The notes below the pieces were generated by a model that worked only from the letters and a program-made list of their open reading frames with translations, was not told where the DNA came from and did not search any database. DNA of 52,281 nucleotides from NCBI GenBank assembly GCA_902775735.1, contig CACYNH010000016.1:1-52281 (forward strand), written 5' to 3'. Below are positions 6,820 through 15,800 of the stretch, piece after piece. A program made the translations under genes and the position numbers. Within the stretch, counting starts at the first letter, position 1; the number at the start of each line of letters is the position of its first letter. Source of the stretch: an uncultured Erysipelotrichaceae bacterium. GTDB lineage: Bacteria; Bacillota_I; Bacilli_A; Erysipelotrichales; Erysipelotrichaceae.

Positions 6820-7587
6820 ATGAAAAAAGGCAGTATGACAAAAGCGGCGCTCGCGGCAATGATGGCCATTGCCATGGCAGGCTGCTCTTCATCCGGCTCC
6901 GCAGCTGATGGCAGCGCGGAAAAGGCACAGAATATCATCATCGCGATTTCTCCCGACTACCCGCCTTTTGACGATCTTACAACAGACGGCAAACTGACCG
7001 GCTTCGACGTTGAAATGGGCGACTGGCTCTTTGACTGGCTCAACGAAAACGGCTATTCCTTCACTCATGAATGGAAGCAGCTTTCCTTTGACACTATCAT
7101 TTCCGCAATCCAGGCTGACCAGGTTGACCTCGGCCTTTCCGGCTTTACATATGACCCGGACAGAAAGGTTCTCTTCTCTGATCCGTACTACGGTTCCGCT
7201 GAAGTCGCAATGGTTCTCGCAAATTCCGATATCAAGACACTCGATGATCTGGCCGGCAAGGCGATCGGCGCCCAGGCAGGCACAACCGGTGAAGAGTGCG
7301 CAAACGAAATCGAAGACGCAAAGGTCACAGCGATGCAGGATATGGGCATCCTGGTTGAAACACTGAGAAGCGGCGGCATTGACGCCCTGATTCTTGATGA
7401 ACCGGTTGCCAAAAACTACGCAGCTTCCGGCACATTCACAGTTCTTGACGGCGCTCTTCTTGATGAAGAAACCCACATCATCGCCGCTGAAGGCAACACA
7501 GAACTGATGGACGCCGTAAACAAAGCCCTCAAGGCATTCCTTGAAAGCGATGACTGTGCTGCCCTCAAGGAGAAATACGGTCTCTGA
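6820..7587 (+). CDS. Amino-acid ABC transporter, substrate-binding lipoprotein (family 3)
   Basis: 255-residue extracellular solute-binding protein of the polar amino-acid family. Lipobox AMAGC puts the lipidated Cys at 22. The mature part begins with IIIAISPDYPPFDDL and contains FDTIISAIQADQVDLGLSGFTYDPDR, both hallmarks of the family-3 fold. The start at 6820 has GGAGG at 6807-6811; the frame runs back to 6727 but that part overlaps the T-box terminator. The gene is first in the T-box operon. Arginine or another basic amino acid is the likely ligand, inferred from the specifier codon rather than from the protein. Confidence 0.92.
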   Translation: MKKGSMTKAALAAMMAIAMAGCSSSGSAADGSAEKAQNIIIAISPDYPPFDDLTTDGKLTGFDVEMGDWLFDWLNENGYSFTHEWKQLSFDTIISAIQADQVDLGLSGFTYDPDRKVLFSDPYYGSAEVAMVLANSDIKTLDDLAGKAIGAQAGTTGEECANEIEDAKVTAMQDMGILVETLRSGGIDALILDEPVAKNYAASGTFTVLDGALLDEETHIIAAEGNTELMDAVNKALKAFLESDDCAALKEKYGL

Positions 7588-8258
7588 TGGCTGACATCTT
7601 TACGGCAGACAATCTGCTGTTCATGTTGAAAGGAGCCGGGTTCAGCCTTCTCTTAGCACTTGGAGCAGTCGCGATCGGCTGTGTGCTTGGAATCATATTC
7701 GCCGTTTTCAAGCTTTCCAAAAATAAAATCCTGAACTGGCTCGGCAATATTTACGTTGAGATCTTCCGCGGCACCCCGATGCTGTTACAGATCCTGTTCT
7801 TCTATCTCGGTGTTCCTGTCATCTACCAGAGAATCACCGGCACAAGAATGAACGCCAATCCCTACATCGTCGGCTTGATCGCCTTGAGCTTCAACTCGGG
7901 CGCCTATCAGACAGAACTGATCCGTTCCGGTATCCAGGGCGTGGACAAAGGACAGTGGGAAGCATGCGAAACACTGGGCATTGACTATAAGACAATGATG
8001 AAGGAAATCATCCTTCCCCAGGCTTTCAAGCAGATCATCCCGCCGCTTGTCTCCGAGTTCATCATGTTAATAAAGGACAGTTCACTGATTTCCAACATCG
8101 GTGCTCTTGAGCTTCTCTATTCCGCCCAGGTGCTGGGCAAAAAGTATTACGACTATCTGGATCCGTTAATCATCGCGGCAGTGATGTATCTGACCATGAC
8201 CGTGCTGATCTCATGGCTTTCCAAAAAGCTGGAAAGGAGGCTGGCAGTCAGTGATTAA
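7587..8258 (+). CDS. Amino-acid ABC transporter permease
   Basis: 223-residue inner-membrane permease of the HisM/ArtQ type, with several hydrophobic segments and the ATPase-contact loop EACETLGIDYKTMMKEIILP (EAA motif) near residue 129. Its ATG overlaps the stop of the binding-protein gene by one base, so translation is coupled. Only one permease gene is present, so the channel is presumably a homodimer. Confidence 0.94.
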   Translation: MADIFTADNLLFMLKGAGFSLLLALGAVAIGCVLGIIFAVFKLSKNKILNWLGNIYVEIFRGTPMLLQILFFYLGVPVIYQRITGTRMNANPYIVGLIALSFNSGAYQTELIRSGIQGVDKGQWEACETLGIDYKTMMKEIILPQAFKQIIPPLVSEFIMLIKDSSLISNIGALELLYSAQVLGKKYYDYLDPLIIAAVMYLTMTVLISWLSKKLERRLAVSD

Positions 8259-8982
8259 GGTTGAACATCTCCATAAGAGCTTCGGAGAATTCAAAGCTCT
8301 CAAAGACATCAGTCTTGAAATCAGGGACGGTGAAATCGTTTCCCTGATCGGTCCCTCGGGTTCAGGCAAAAGCACACTCCTGCGCTGCATCCATGGCCTT
8401 GAACAGGCCGACAGCGGCACCATTTACCTGGATGGGGAAGTCATGGATCCATCCAATAAAGAAAAGTACAGAGAACAGAGAAAGAAGATGGGATTTGTCT
8501 TCCAGCACTTCAATCTCTTCAACAACAAGACGGTTCTTGAAAACTGCATGCTGGCGCAGATCACAAGCGCCGGCAGGAGTGAACAGGAAGCCTATGACAT
8601 TTCCATGGAATATCTGACCCGTGTCGGCATGGCCGACAAGGCGGACAGCTATCCCTCCAGATTATCCGGCGGCCAGAAACAGAGAGCCGCCATCGCCAGA
8701 GCCTTATGCATGAATCCTGAAATGATGCTGTTTGATGAACCGACCAGCGCCCTTGACCCGGAAATGATCAAGGAAGTTCTCGATGTCATGAAGGATCTGG
8801 GCAGACAGGGCATGACGATGATCGTCGTCACCCATGAAATGGGCTTTGCCCGCAAGGTGGGTTCCCGCGTTGTCTTCCTTGAAGCAGGGGAAATCATTGA
8901 AGAAAATGAATCCGAAGCATTCTTCTCCAATCCCGCCTCCGAGCGCGCAAGGGACTTCCTGTCCAAAGTCTTCTACGATTAA
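8251..8982 (+). CDS. Amino-acid ABC transporter ATP-binding protein
   Basis: 243-residue ATPase of the GlnQ/ArtP class. Walker A GPSGSGKST at 34-42, signature LSGGQKQR near 137-144, Walker B MMLFDEPT and H-loop VVTHEM follow in order. It starts with GTG at 8251, preceded by AAAGGAGG at 8233-8240, and overlaps the permease gene by 8 bp. Confidence 0.96.
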   Translation: MIKVEHLHKSFGEFKALKDISLEIRDGEIVSLIGPSGSGKSTLLRCIHGLEQADSGTIYLDGEVMDPSNKEKYREQRKKMGFVFQHFNLFNNKTVLENCMLAQITSAGRSEQEAYDISMEYLTRVGMADKADSYPSRLSGGQKQRAAIARALCMNPEMMLFDEPTSALDPEMIKEVLDVMKDLGRQGMTMIVVTHEMGFARKVGSRVVFLEAGEIIEENESEAFFSNPASERARDFLSKVFYD

Positions 8983-8998
8983 ACAAAAAAGGTGAGCC

Positions 8999-10087
8999 AT
9001 GAAACTTCCGGATTTTAAAGTTGAGCAGTGGATGAACGATTACGAAAACGAAGCGGTATACAACCTGACCGACACCTGTGTCAAACCGCTTGTTTTCAGT
9101 GAGCTCATGGCAATGGCGGACGAAAATGCCTTGATGGACCTCCGTCTTGACTATGGAACAATCACCGGTGATTCACAGCTCAAAAAAGAAATCCTCTCCC
9201 TTTATAAAACCGGAAGCGAAGAGAACATCACTCTCATGCAGGGATGCCTGCAGGCCAATGAGTCGCTCATGTACACACTGCTTGAAGCCGGCGATACAGT
9301 CATTGCCTATGAACCGGGCTACCAGCAGTTCACCGATCTGCCGAAGAGTTTCGGCTGCCATGTCATCATTTTAAAGCTTTATGAAGAAAACGGCTGGCAG
9401 CCTGATCTCAATGAACTGGAAGAGGCGATGAAGAATGATATTAAAATGATCATCATCAACCAGCCTTCCAACCCCACCGGCGTTTTCTTCAGTGAAGAAT
9501 ACATTGAAAAAATGATCGAACTGGCAAGAAAGCAGAGCACATGGATTCTTTCCGATGAAGTGTACAGGGGCTTATATGACGAGCCTTCCATCAGCGACAT
9601 CTATGAAAAAGGCATCTCCACATCTTCCCTTTCCAAAGTCTTTTCCCTGGCAGGCTTAAGGCTCGGCTGGATCAAAGGACCGGAAGAAGTGATTCACCTG
9701 ATCAACGTCAGAAGGGACTATTCCATCATCTCCACCGGACCGCTTGCCGATATGCTGGCATGCGCCGCACTACAGAACAAGGAACAGATTCTTTCAAGAA
9801 GCAGGAAGATCATCGAAGCCAACCGTTCGATTGTTTCGCAGTTTGTCAAAGACCATCCGCAGTTCCATATTGTCATGCCGCAATACGGAACCGTCGGATT
9901 CCTTGGCTATGAGGCGGACATTGATGATACAATGCTTGCGCGGCAGCTGCTGGCGGACGAAGGCGTCTTCTTCGTCCCGGGCTCATGTTTCGGCTCAGAG
10001 AAACATATGCGGATCGGGTTTACCTGCGAAACGGAAACCATGATCAAAGGCCTTACAAAGCTTGCGGCGTATCTGGAAAGAAAATGA
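8999..10087 (+). CDS. PLP-dependent aminotransferase, class I/II
   Basis: 362-residue fold-type I enzyme. NPTG at 158-161, SDEVYRG near 185-191 and the PLP lysine K213 in SSLSKVFSLAGLRLGW are the expected active-site features. It starts 16 bp after the ATPase gene with AAAGGTGAG as RBS. Its place in an arginine-type T-box operon suggests that it acts on the imported amino acid or a product of it. The exact substrate cannot be read from sequence. Confidence 0.88.
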   Translation: MKLPDFKVEQWMNDYENEAVYNLTDTCVKPLVFSELMAMADENALMDLRLDYGTITGDSQLKKEILSLYKTGSEENITLMQGCLQANESLMYTLLEAGDTVIAYEPGYQQFTDLPKSFGCHVIILKLYEENGWQPDLNELEEAMKNDIKMIIINQPSNPTGVFFSEEYIEKMIELARKQSTWILSDEVYRGLYDEPSISDIYEKGISTSSLSKVFSLAGLRLGWIKGPEEVIHLINVRRDYSIISTGPLADMLACAALQNKEQILSRSRKIIEANRSIVSQFVKDHPQFHIVMPQYGTVGFLGYEADIDDTMLARQLLADEGVFFVPGSCFGSEKHMRIGFTCETETMIKGLTKLAAYLERK

Positions 10088-10091
10088 GATT

Positions 10092-10715
10092 ATGAAAAAA
10101 CTAAGCGCACCGGCCATGCCGGAAGAACTCACTGAAGAAACATTCAATCAGGAATTCACGGAAGGAGCCGCGGCGCTTTTCTTCTGCGATGAAACCGGGG
10201 ACCGGGAACTGACCGGCTCCCGTTTTGATGAATGTTCCTTCCGCAATATCACATTCCACTATGAAATGAGCAGGACACTGTTCGCCGACTGCATCTTCGA
10301 CCACTGCGATTTCTCCAACTGTGATTTCAATGAAAGCGTCTTCCGCAGATGCGTTTTCCGCTCCTGCCGCATGACCGGAACAGATTTCAGCTGGAGCAGA
10401 TTCAATGACGCTGAACTCACCGGATGCGAAGCGTCCTATGCCAATTTCTCCTGCTCGAAATTCAAAGTCTGCAGTTTCTCTGAAGTCCGCTGCAATGAAA
10501 GCTCCTTCCTTTCATGCACATTCGACAATATGCAGATTGAACAATGCGGCTTTGTTTCAGCGGAGTTCAACGACACAAAGCTCAAAGGCCTGGACTTCTC
10601 CGATTCCGATATCAGTGACATCACAGTCGGCCTCAATGAACTCAAAGGCGTGACTCTCAATGAGGAACAGGCACTGGCCTGCGCAAGGCTTCTGGGGATT
10701 ATTGTGAAGCGTTAA
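10092..10715 (+). CDS. Pentapeptide-repeat protein (Qnr/MfpA-like size)
   Basis: 207 residues dominated by pentapeptide repeats of the A(N/D)FXX type, for example FADCIFDHCDFSNCDF, from about 45 to 190. Such repeats fold as a right-handed square beta-helix that mimics DNA, and proteins of this length include Qnr and MfpA gyrase-protecting factors. The start follows the aminotransferase stop by 4 bp; the RBS is weak. Being last in a T-box amino-acid operon is unusual for a gyrase protector, so the role is open. It is rich in Cys, as many members are. Confidence 0.8.
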   Translation: MKKLSAPAMPEELTEETFNQEFTEGAAALFFCDETGDRELTGSRFDECSFRNITFHYEMSRTLFADCIFDHCDFSNCDFNESVFRRCVFRSCRMTGTDFSWSRFNDAELTGCEASYANFSCSKFKVCSFSEVRCNESSFLSCTFDNMQIEQCGFVSAEFNDTKLKGLDFSDSDISDITVGLNELKGVTLNEEQALACARLLGIIVKR

Positions 10716-10842
10716 AGCCTTCGGAGGGATGAATTTTCACAAATCTTTCACAAATCTTCCATTATTCTCACACACCTGCCCTTTATTATAAAAAGCGTAG
10801 AAGAACATGTTATTTCTTTCCCTCCCGAATAAAGAAAGAAAA

Positions 10843-10870
10843 GAGACCCTGTGCCAGCGGGGTCTTTTTT
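10843..10870 (+). terminator. Terminator of the T-box operon
   Basis: GACCC (10845-10849) pairs with GGGTC (10860-10864), followed by T6. It lies 130 bp past the pentapeptide gene. The 241 bp between 10716 and 10956 hold nothing else I can name. Confidence 0.8.
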
Positions 10871-10956
10871 CCGCCTTTAGACAAACACACGGATATGTAT
10901 ACTTCTTTTCCTTTTCAAATCCATTAAGATAAACAGATACCGAAGGAGCTGAAACG

Positions 10957-11520
10957 ATGATCAATACGTTATTTATATTTTCCGGGCTTTTGCTTGACAG
11001 CTTTGTAGTCATGATGGAAAAGGGAGCGACCCTGCGCAGGCAGCCGGTGAAAAACCTGCTGCTGTACAGCCTTGTCTACGCGGCCGTGACCGCTGTGATG
11101 TTCATGATTGGCTGCCTGCTGTCATTCGCGCTGTCTTCCTTCCTGCCGGACGGGAAAACAGAAACACTTACCGCGGCGGCTTTGATCAACATTGCCGGTG
11201 TTTCGGTTGTCGTCAAAACACTGCTTTCACAAAAGTATGAAGAAAGGCTGGACCGCCATTTCGGTCTGAAGTCTCTGGTGCGTCTTGCGGCGCTTTCCGG
11301 AATCCATATTCTGATTGCCGGAATGAGTTTTTCACTGTTCGGCTTAAAAGTCCTGCCCGCTCTTCTGCTGGCGTGCGGTCTGTTTTTCGCGGCAGTCTTT
11401 GCCGGTCTTGAAGTAGGCGAGGAACTTGGCGCCGGATACAGGCGGACCATCAGCCTGAGCGGCGGTGTGCTGATGATTCTGTTCAGCCTGATTGTCTTCG
11501 TCAGGTACGGGCTTGGATAA
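10957..11520 (+). CDS. MntP-like (DUF204) membrane protein, putative manganese exporter
   Basis: 187 residues with about six hydrophobic segments. The N-terminal GLLLDSFVVMMEKGA resembles the first MntP helix with its conserved Asp, and the C-terminal half has a second, partly similar block ending in SGGVLMILFSLIVFV. MntP proteins export Mn(II). Similarity is distant, and the second-half acidic residue is less clear, so another small transporter is possible. GAAGGAG precedes the start. A TetR regulator begins 5 bp after its stop. Confidence 0.5.
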   Translation: MINTLFIFSGLLLDSFVVMMEKGATLRRQPVKNLLLYSLVYAAVTAVMFMIGCLLSFALSSFLPDGKTETLTAAALINIAGVSVVVKTLLSQKYEERLDRHFGLKSLVRLAALSGIHILIAGMSFSLFGLKVLPALLLACGLFFAAVFAGLEVGEELGAGYRRTISLSGGVLMILFSLIVFVRYGLG

Positions 11521-11524
11521 GCGT

Positions 11525-12082
11525 ATGGAAAACCGCAGAGGCCACATGAAAAATGAGCTGGCGGAAAGCCTCCGTCAGCTGATGCTGAGAAGCCTGTTTG
11601 AGAAAATCACAATCAGGCAGATCTGTGAAAGGGCAGGGGTGATCCGCGCCACTTTTTACAATTATTTTGACGACAAGTATGACTGCCTCGACTGGATAGT
11701 CTACCATGACATGGTGGAAAAGAATGAGGACAGGATCAACATGAACGGGATGGACAGTCCGGTTTATGATGTGCTGGAAACCATCGCCGAAAACCGGGCT
11801 TTCTACCGCGCCGCCTATAACGTCATCGGCCAGAACAGTTTCGAGGACATGATCCGCGGCAACCTGGCAAAACTTCTCAAGCTGTTCTTCGACAGGTACA
11901 GGAAACCGTCTTATCTTCCTTCTTATGACAATGAGCTGCTGGCGGCATATTACGCCAACGGGCTTGCCTTCTGCGTCCGCCAGTTCGTTTTTGAAAAAGA
12001 AGGATGCACAAGTGTGGAAAGCACCAGACGTATGATCAGCAGCCTGATGAAGAATTCCTTTTATGATTATCTGCAGCAGTGA
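11525..12082 (+). CDS. TetR/AcrR-family transcriptional regulator
   Basis: 185 residues (or 178 if it starts at the Met at 11546, which has the better AGAGG RBS). The N-terminal helix-turn-helix is clear: KITIRQICERAGVIRATFYNYFDDK, residues about 29-53. The C-terminal ligand domain is of the short type seen in DhaS-like regulators. It follows the MntP-like gene by 5 bp, so it likely controls that operon. Confidence 0.9.
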   Translation: MENRRGHMKNELAESLRQLMLRSLFEKITIRQICERAGVIRATFYNYFDDKYDCLDWIVYHDMVEKNEDRINMNGMDSPVYDVLETIAENRAFYRAAYNVIGQNSFEDMIRGNLAKLLKLFFDRYRKPSYLPSYDNELLAAYYANGLAFCVRQFVFEKEGCTSVESTRRMISSLMKNSFYDYLQQ

Positions 12083-12193
12083 AGGCCTGCTGCATTTTTC
12101 TTTCCCGTATAAAGCCTTTTAAACAGCGAAGTTCAGCGCTCATGGCTTATGCAAAAGGATGTATAATGAAAGGTAATCAGGGAGGATTAGCTC

Positions 12194-13495
12194 ATGAAAA
12201 CAGTCAAAGTAAGTGTTGAACAGGGAATTCTTGAAGGAGAACTGAAAGGCGGCTGTATGATTTTCCGCGGTGTGCCTTATGCCAAGGCACCGGTCGGAGA
12301 CCTGCGCTTCAAAGCACCGCAGAAACCGGACAGCTGGACAGACGTCCGTCCGGCACTTGAGTATGGCGCCATCTGCCCGCAGTTTGAACTGACGGAAGGC
12401 TTCTATGGGAAAGAGTTCTACACCGATCCCAAATATCCGACACCGGCTATGAGCGAAGACTGCCTCTTCCTGAATATCTGGGCACCGGAAAACAAAAAAG
12501 GCGACGGATACCCGGTCGCGTTATGGATCCATGGCGGCGCGTTTGACCATGGCTTCTCCAGTGAAATGGAATTCGACGGCATGCAGTATGCGCTGCGCGA
12601 TACGATTCTTGTTTCGATCAATTACCGTGTCGGCGTGTTCGGTTTCATGGCCCTGGAAGATCTGAGAAGGGAAGATCCCAACAAGAGTGTGGGAAACTAT
12701 GGCATCCTTGATCAGATCATGGCTTTAAGATGGGTCAGAAAGAATATTGAACAGTTCGGCGGCGATCCCGACAGAATCACCGTCTTCGGCCAGAGCGCAG
12801 GCGCCATGAGCGTTCAGACCCTGATCAGTTCCCCGCTGACCAGAGGCATGATCCATTCCGCCATCATGCAGAGCGGCGGCGGGTACGCCAATCCGTTAAT
12901 GAAGGATGTCACGCCTGAAGAAGCCTACAAGGTCGGCAAGAAGGTCATGGACAGCCTCAATGTCCGCTATGTCCGTGAGCTGCGCAATGTGCCGGCGGAG
13001 AAACTTGTCTCGATCCTGCCGGAACTCTATAAAGAATTCCAGGGACTCTGCTTCTCACCGGTCAAGGACGGCTGGGTTCTTACCGAAGGCTATCAGGAAT
13101 GCATCGACAATGACCACATTCATGACATTCCCTACATGATCGGCTGCACAAGAAATGACATCACCATTGAAGAAGGCGAAGACGGCAGAAAGAGCGCCCT
13201 GTTCAAAGGCTGCGTTGATTTCGCGGAACAGAGAATCTTCAATTCCGATGAACCTGTCTATGTCTACTACTTTGCAAGAAAGCTTCCGGGCGACGAGGCC
13301 GGCTCCTTCCATTCCTCCGAACTGTGGTATATGTTCGGTACCCTGGACAGATGCTGGAGACCGATGGAACGCCATGATTATACCCTCTCCATGAACATGC
13401 TTGACATGTGGACAGATTTCATGAAGAAGGCGGATCCGGGCAAGGGCTGGAAAGCCTATACTGAAAAGGATCACTTCATCAGACAGCTGATGTAA
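12194..13495 (+). CDS. Type B carboxylesterase
   Basis: 433-residue alpha/beta hydrolase. HGGAF at 113-117 forms the oxyanion loop, FGQSAGAMS carries the nucleophile S201, and the GSFHSSELWYMFG stretch near 370 supplies the catalytic His as in the family. GGGAGGA precedes the ATG. There is no signal peptide, so it acts in the cytosol. At 433 residues it is shorter than the usual 480-540, mostly by trimming at the C-terminus. The substrate is not predictable. Confidence 0.93.
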   Translation: MKTVKVSVEQGILEGELKGGCMIFRGVPYAKAPVGDLRFKAPQKPDSWTDVRPALEYGAICPQFELTEGFYGKEFYTDPKYPTPAMSEDCLFLNIWAPENKKGDGYPVALWIHGGAFDHGFSSEMEFDGMQYALRDTILVSINYRVGVFGFMALEDLRREDPNKSVGNYGILDQIMALRWVRKNIEQFGGDPDRITVFGQSAGAMSVQTLISSPLTRGMIHSAIMQSGGGYANPLMKDVTPEEAYKVGKKVMDSLNVRYVRELRNVPAEKLVSILPELYKEFQGLCFSPVKDGWVLTEGYQECIDNDHIHDIPYMIGCTRNDITIEEGEDGRKSALFKGCVDFAEQRIFNSDEPVYVYYFARKLPGDEAGSFHSSELWYMFGTLDRCWRPMERHDYTLSMNMLDMWTDFMKKADPGKGWKAYTEKDHFIRQLM

Positions 13496-13506
13496 TCCAT
13501 AAAATG

Positions 13507-13549
13507 AAAAGATATTCCCAAAGCATTTCGCAGAGGGAATATCTTTTTT
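13507..13549. terminator. Bidirectional terminator between convergent genes
   Basis: GATATTCCC (13511-13519) and GGGAATATC (13535-13543) form a 9-bp stem, with A4 before and T6 after. It serves the esterase gene on plus and the CobW-type gene on minus. Confidence 0.85.
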
Positions 13550-13559
13550 GTTTCTGTGA

Positions 13560-14498
13560 TCAGCTGAATGTGACGTATTCTTCAGCCGGCTTTTCATAGC
13601 GGGCGATCCTGTCGGCATAAAGCACAACCGTTTCGCCGCCGCCTTCCATCGGAATCACCTTGAGCTTGCCCTGCACCTCAACCCAGTCGCCGATCTTCAT
13701 TTCCCAGATCTTGACGTTGGTGACAGTCAGACCGCAGAGGCTTGTGTCCTGCGCGCAGCATACCATCGCTCTTCTGCCGAGGATGAAAGTCTGGTTATAG
13801 CCGGGGATATTCTCCGCATACATACCGCGGATGATGATTTCCTTGCCGTCATACTTCCTCGGATCCTCGACTGCGTCCATATACCATAGACCGTAATCAT
13901 CATCGGAGATATCGATGACATCGGCGTTGAGATCAAACGGCAGAAGGCCGTTTTTCAGATTGACCGGTTCACCGAAGGCGCCTTCGTAATAAATCTGGGC
14001 ACGCTTGTTGATGGCTTTGATATTGCCTCTGAGCATGGAGCCGGACATGTCTTCCGTGCATCTGTTGACGATGATCGTGTCGGACCATCTGAGCTGCTCA
14101 AACAGCATGGAACGCATGGCATTGATGTAGATTTCAAATGTCGTCGCGTCGACTGTTGTAAGAATCTGCACCAGCGGCCAGAAGGACGGCATGCCGTTTA
14201 AGAGTGTTTCCGAAACGGATTCGGTGCCGTTGTATTCAATGAATACCTGGTCGGGATGGTAGATCGTATCCAGCTCATGCATCTTTTCCTCCGTCAGTTC
14301 AGTGGAGGCGTCAAGGAATTCAATGAACGTGTTGTGTTCATCGAGGAACTTTTCGTCATAGCTGACTTCTCCCTGTTCCAGGCAGATGATCAGTGTTCTG
14401 TCAGTTCCCTCCATGAAGCCGGGATCATTGAGCGTGTCCTTGATCAGTGTGGTTTTGCCGCTGTCCAGAAATCCTGTAAAAAGATATACCGGAGCCAT
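13560..14498 (-). CDS. CobW-type GTPase fused to a TIGR03943/DUF1980-like domain
   Basis: 312 residues. The N-terminal half is a COG0523/CobW P-loop GTPase: Walker A GFLDSGKT at 9-16 and FIEYNGTES where CobW has EPSG. The usual CXCC metal motif is absent. The C-terminal half (about 195-305, with YDGKEIIIRGMY and FILGRRAMVCCAQDTSLCGL) resembles the OB-like TIGR03943/DUF1980 domain found in YcgQ-type proteins that work with YraQ-like permeases. No permease gene is nearby. The ATG follows directly after the TAA of the His-rich GTPase gene, so the two are translationally coupled and probably work as a pair in metal delivery. Confidence 0.8.
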   Translation of the reverse strand: MAPVYLFTGFLDSGKTTLIKDTLNDPGFMEGTDRTLIICLEQGEVSYDEKFLDEHNTFIEFLDASTELTEEKMHELDTIYHPDQVFIEYNGTESVSETLLNGMPSFWPLVQILTTVDATTFEIYINAMRSMLFEQLRWSDTIIVNRCTEDMSGSMLRGNIKAINKRAQIYYEGAFGEPVNLKNGLLPFDLNADVIDISDDDYGLWYMDAVEDPRKYDGKEIIIRGMYAENIPGYNQTFILGRRAMVCCAQDTSLCGLTVTNVKIWEMKIGDWVEVQGKLKVIPMEGGGETVVLYADRIARYEKPAEEYVTFS

Positions 14499-15713
14499 TT
14501 ACTTCACCCTGAACAGTTCCTTGATCTGATTCAGATCAACCTTTTCGCCGATGATGGTGATCAGACCTGTATAGGCCGCGGAGCCGGTTCTGATGTCAAT
14601 GTCACCCGGGACATAATCGAAGAACAGCCAGCTGCCGTCTGTGGAAGGAACGATACCCTTGGCTCTGACGATGTTTTCGCCAAGACCCGCAAGAGCGTTA
14701 CGGATTTCTTCTTCCGTGTATTTATTGATGGTTTCGATACCGATGGAATCAAAGATTTCATCCGCGTCATGACCATGGTGGTGATGATGGTGGTGATCAT
14801 CCTCGCCAAGGTGGATCCGGTTGCCTTCAGAGAGGCCTTCATTCGGATCTTCGCCATGGTGATGGTGATGATGATGTTCGTGTTCATCCTCATCGTCGTC
14901 GTCATCGTCATGATGGTGGTGATGATGCTCGTGTTCATCCTCATCGTCGTCGTCATCGTCATGATGGTGGTGATGATGCTCATGTTCCTCTTCATCGTCG
15001 TCATCGTCATGATGATGGTGATGATGTTCATGCTCATCTTCGTCTTCATCATGGTGATGATGGTGTTCGTGTTCCTCTTCTTCGTCCTCGTCTTCCAGCT
15101 CGCCAAGGCCTTCAGGGAAACCGTCGGAAGAGCCTTCCATTGCCTCGTATACCGCTTCGCCGCTCAGCTCATCCCAGGGAGTGGTGATGATGCGGGCTTC
15201 CGGATTCAGTTCACGGATAATATCGACGTCCGCCTGGAGCGTCTTTTCATCTGTCATCTGTGTTCTGGAGAGAATGACGCAGGCAGCTGTCGCGATCTGA
15301 TCATCGAAGAACTCACGGAAGTTCTTGTGGTAGATCTGGCATCTCTTGGCGTCCACAACAGCACTGTAACTGTTGAGTTCAAGACCTTCAACGGACTTGA
15401 TGATTTTCAGGATGTCGGACAGTTTGCCGACACCGGAGGGCTCAATCACGATGTGGTCGGGGTTGTATGTCTCGACAACCTTTTTCAGGGCTTCCTGGAA
15501 GTCGCCCTGGAGTGTGCAGCAGATACAGCCGGAGTTGATTTCTGTGATTTCGATGCCGGCTTCCTGCAGGAAACCGCCGTCAATGCCGATTTCACCGAAT
15601 TCATTTTCTACAAGTACGACCTTTTGGCCTGCGAACACGTCTTTGATCAGCTTCTGGATCAGTGTGGTTTTGCCGGCTCCCAGGAAGCCGGAGATAACAT
15701 CAATCTTTGTCAT
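14499..15713 (-). CDS. CobW/COG0523 GTP-binding metallochaperone with long His/Asp tract
   Basis: 404 residues. N-terminal G domain with Walker A GFLGAGKTT at 9-17, the metal motif GCICC at 62-66, EPSG at 91-94. A region of about 115 residues (205-318) is almost only His, Asp and Glu in tandem units of EHEHHHHHH plus an Asp run, followed by a CobW C-terminal domain (about 325-404). COG0523 proteins insert or deliver Zn, Co or Ni using GTP; the tract is likely a metal store or buffer. I see no Zur box upstream (15714-15800). It is the first gene of a two-gene unit. Confidence 0.92.
   Translation of the reverse strand: MTKIDVISGFLGAGKTTLIQKLIKDVFAGQKVVLVENEFGEIGIDGGFLQEAGIEITEINSGCICCTLQGDFQEALKKVVETYNPDHIVIEPSGVGKLSDILKIIKSVEGLELNSYSAVVDAKRCQIYHKNFREFFDDQIATAACVILSRTQMTDEKTLQADVDIIRELNPEARIITTPWDELSGEAVYEAMEGSSDGFPEGLGELEDEDEEEEHEHHHHHDEDEDEHEHHHHHHDDDDDEEEHEHHHHHHDDDDDDEDEHEHHHHHHDDDDDDEDEHEHHHHHHHGEDPNEGLSEGNRIHLGEDDHHHHHHHGHDADEIFDSIGIETINKYTEEEIRNALAGLGENIVRAKGIVPSTDGSWLFFDYVPGDIDIRTGSAAYTGLITIIGEKVDLNQIKELFRVK
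14760..15101 (-). repeat. Tandem repeat coding the His/Asp/Glu tract
   Basis: About five units of 45-54 bp, each encoding EHEH plus H4-7 followed by acidic residues. The copies vary in length by single codons, the mark of slippage or unequal crossing-over. The last His block (DDHHHHHHHGH) stands apart after a 17-residue spacer. Confidence 0.9.
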
Positions 15714-15800
15714 AAGATTTCACCTTCTTTCGCGCCACCTTATTATATAACAGACGTCAATATCTTCTTCCCGTTTGCTCAGGAATCTTTCGGTTATGAG

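Noticed and set aside
10716..10956. yybP-ykoY manganese riboswitch before the MntP-like gene
   Set aside because: The conserved riboswitch loops are not visible; only a terminator hairpin is present.
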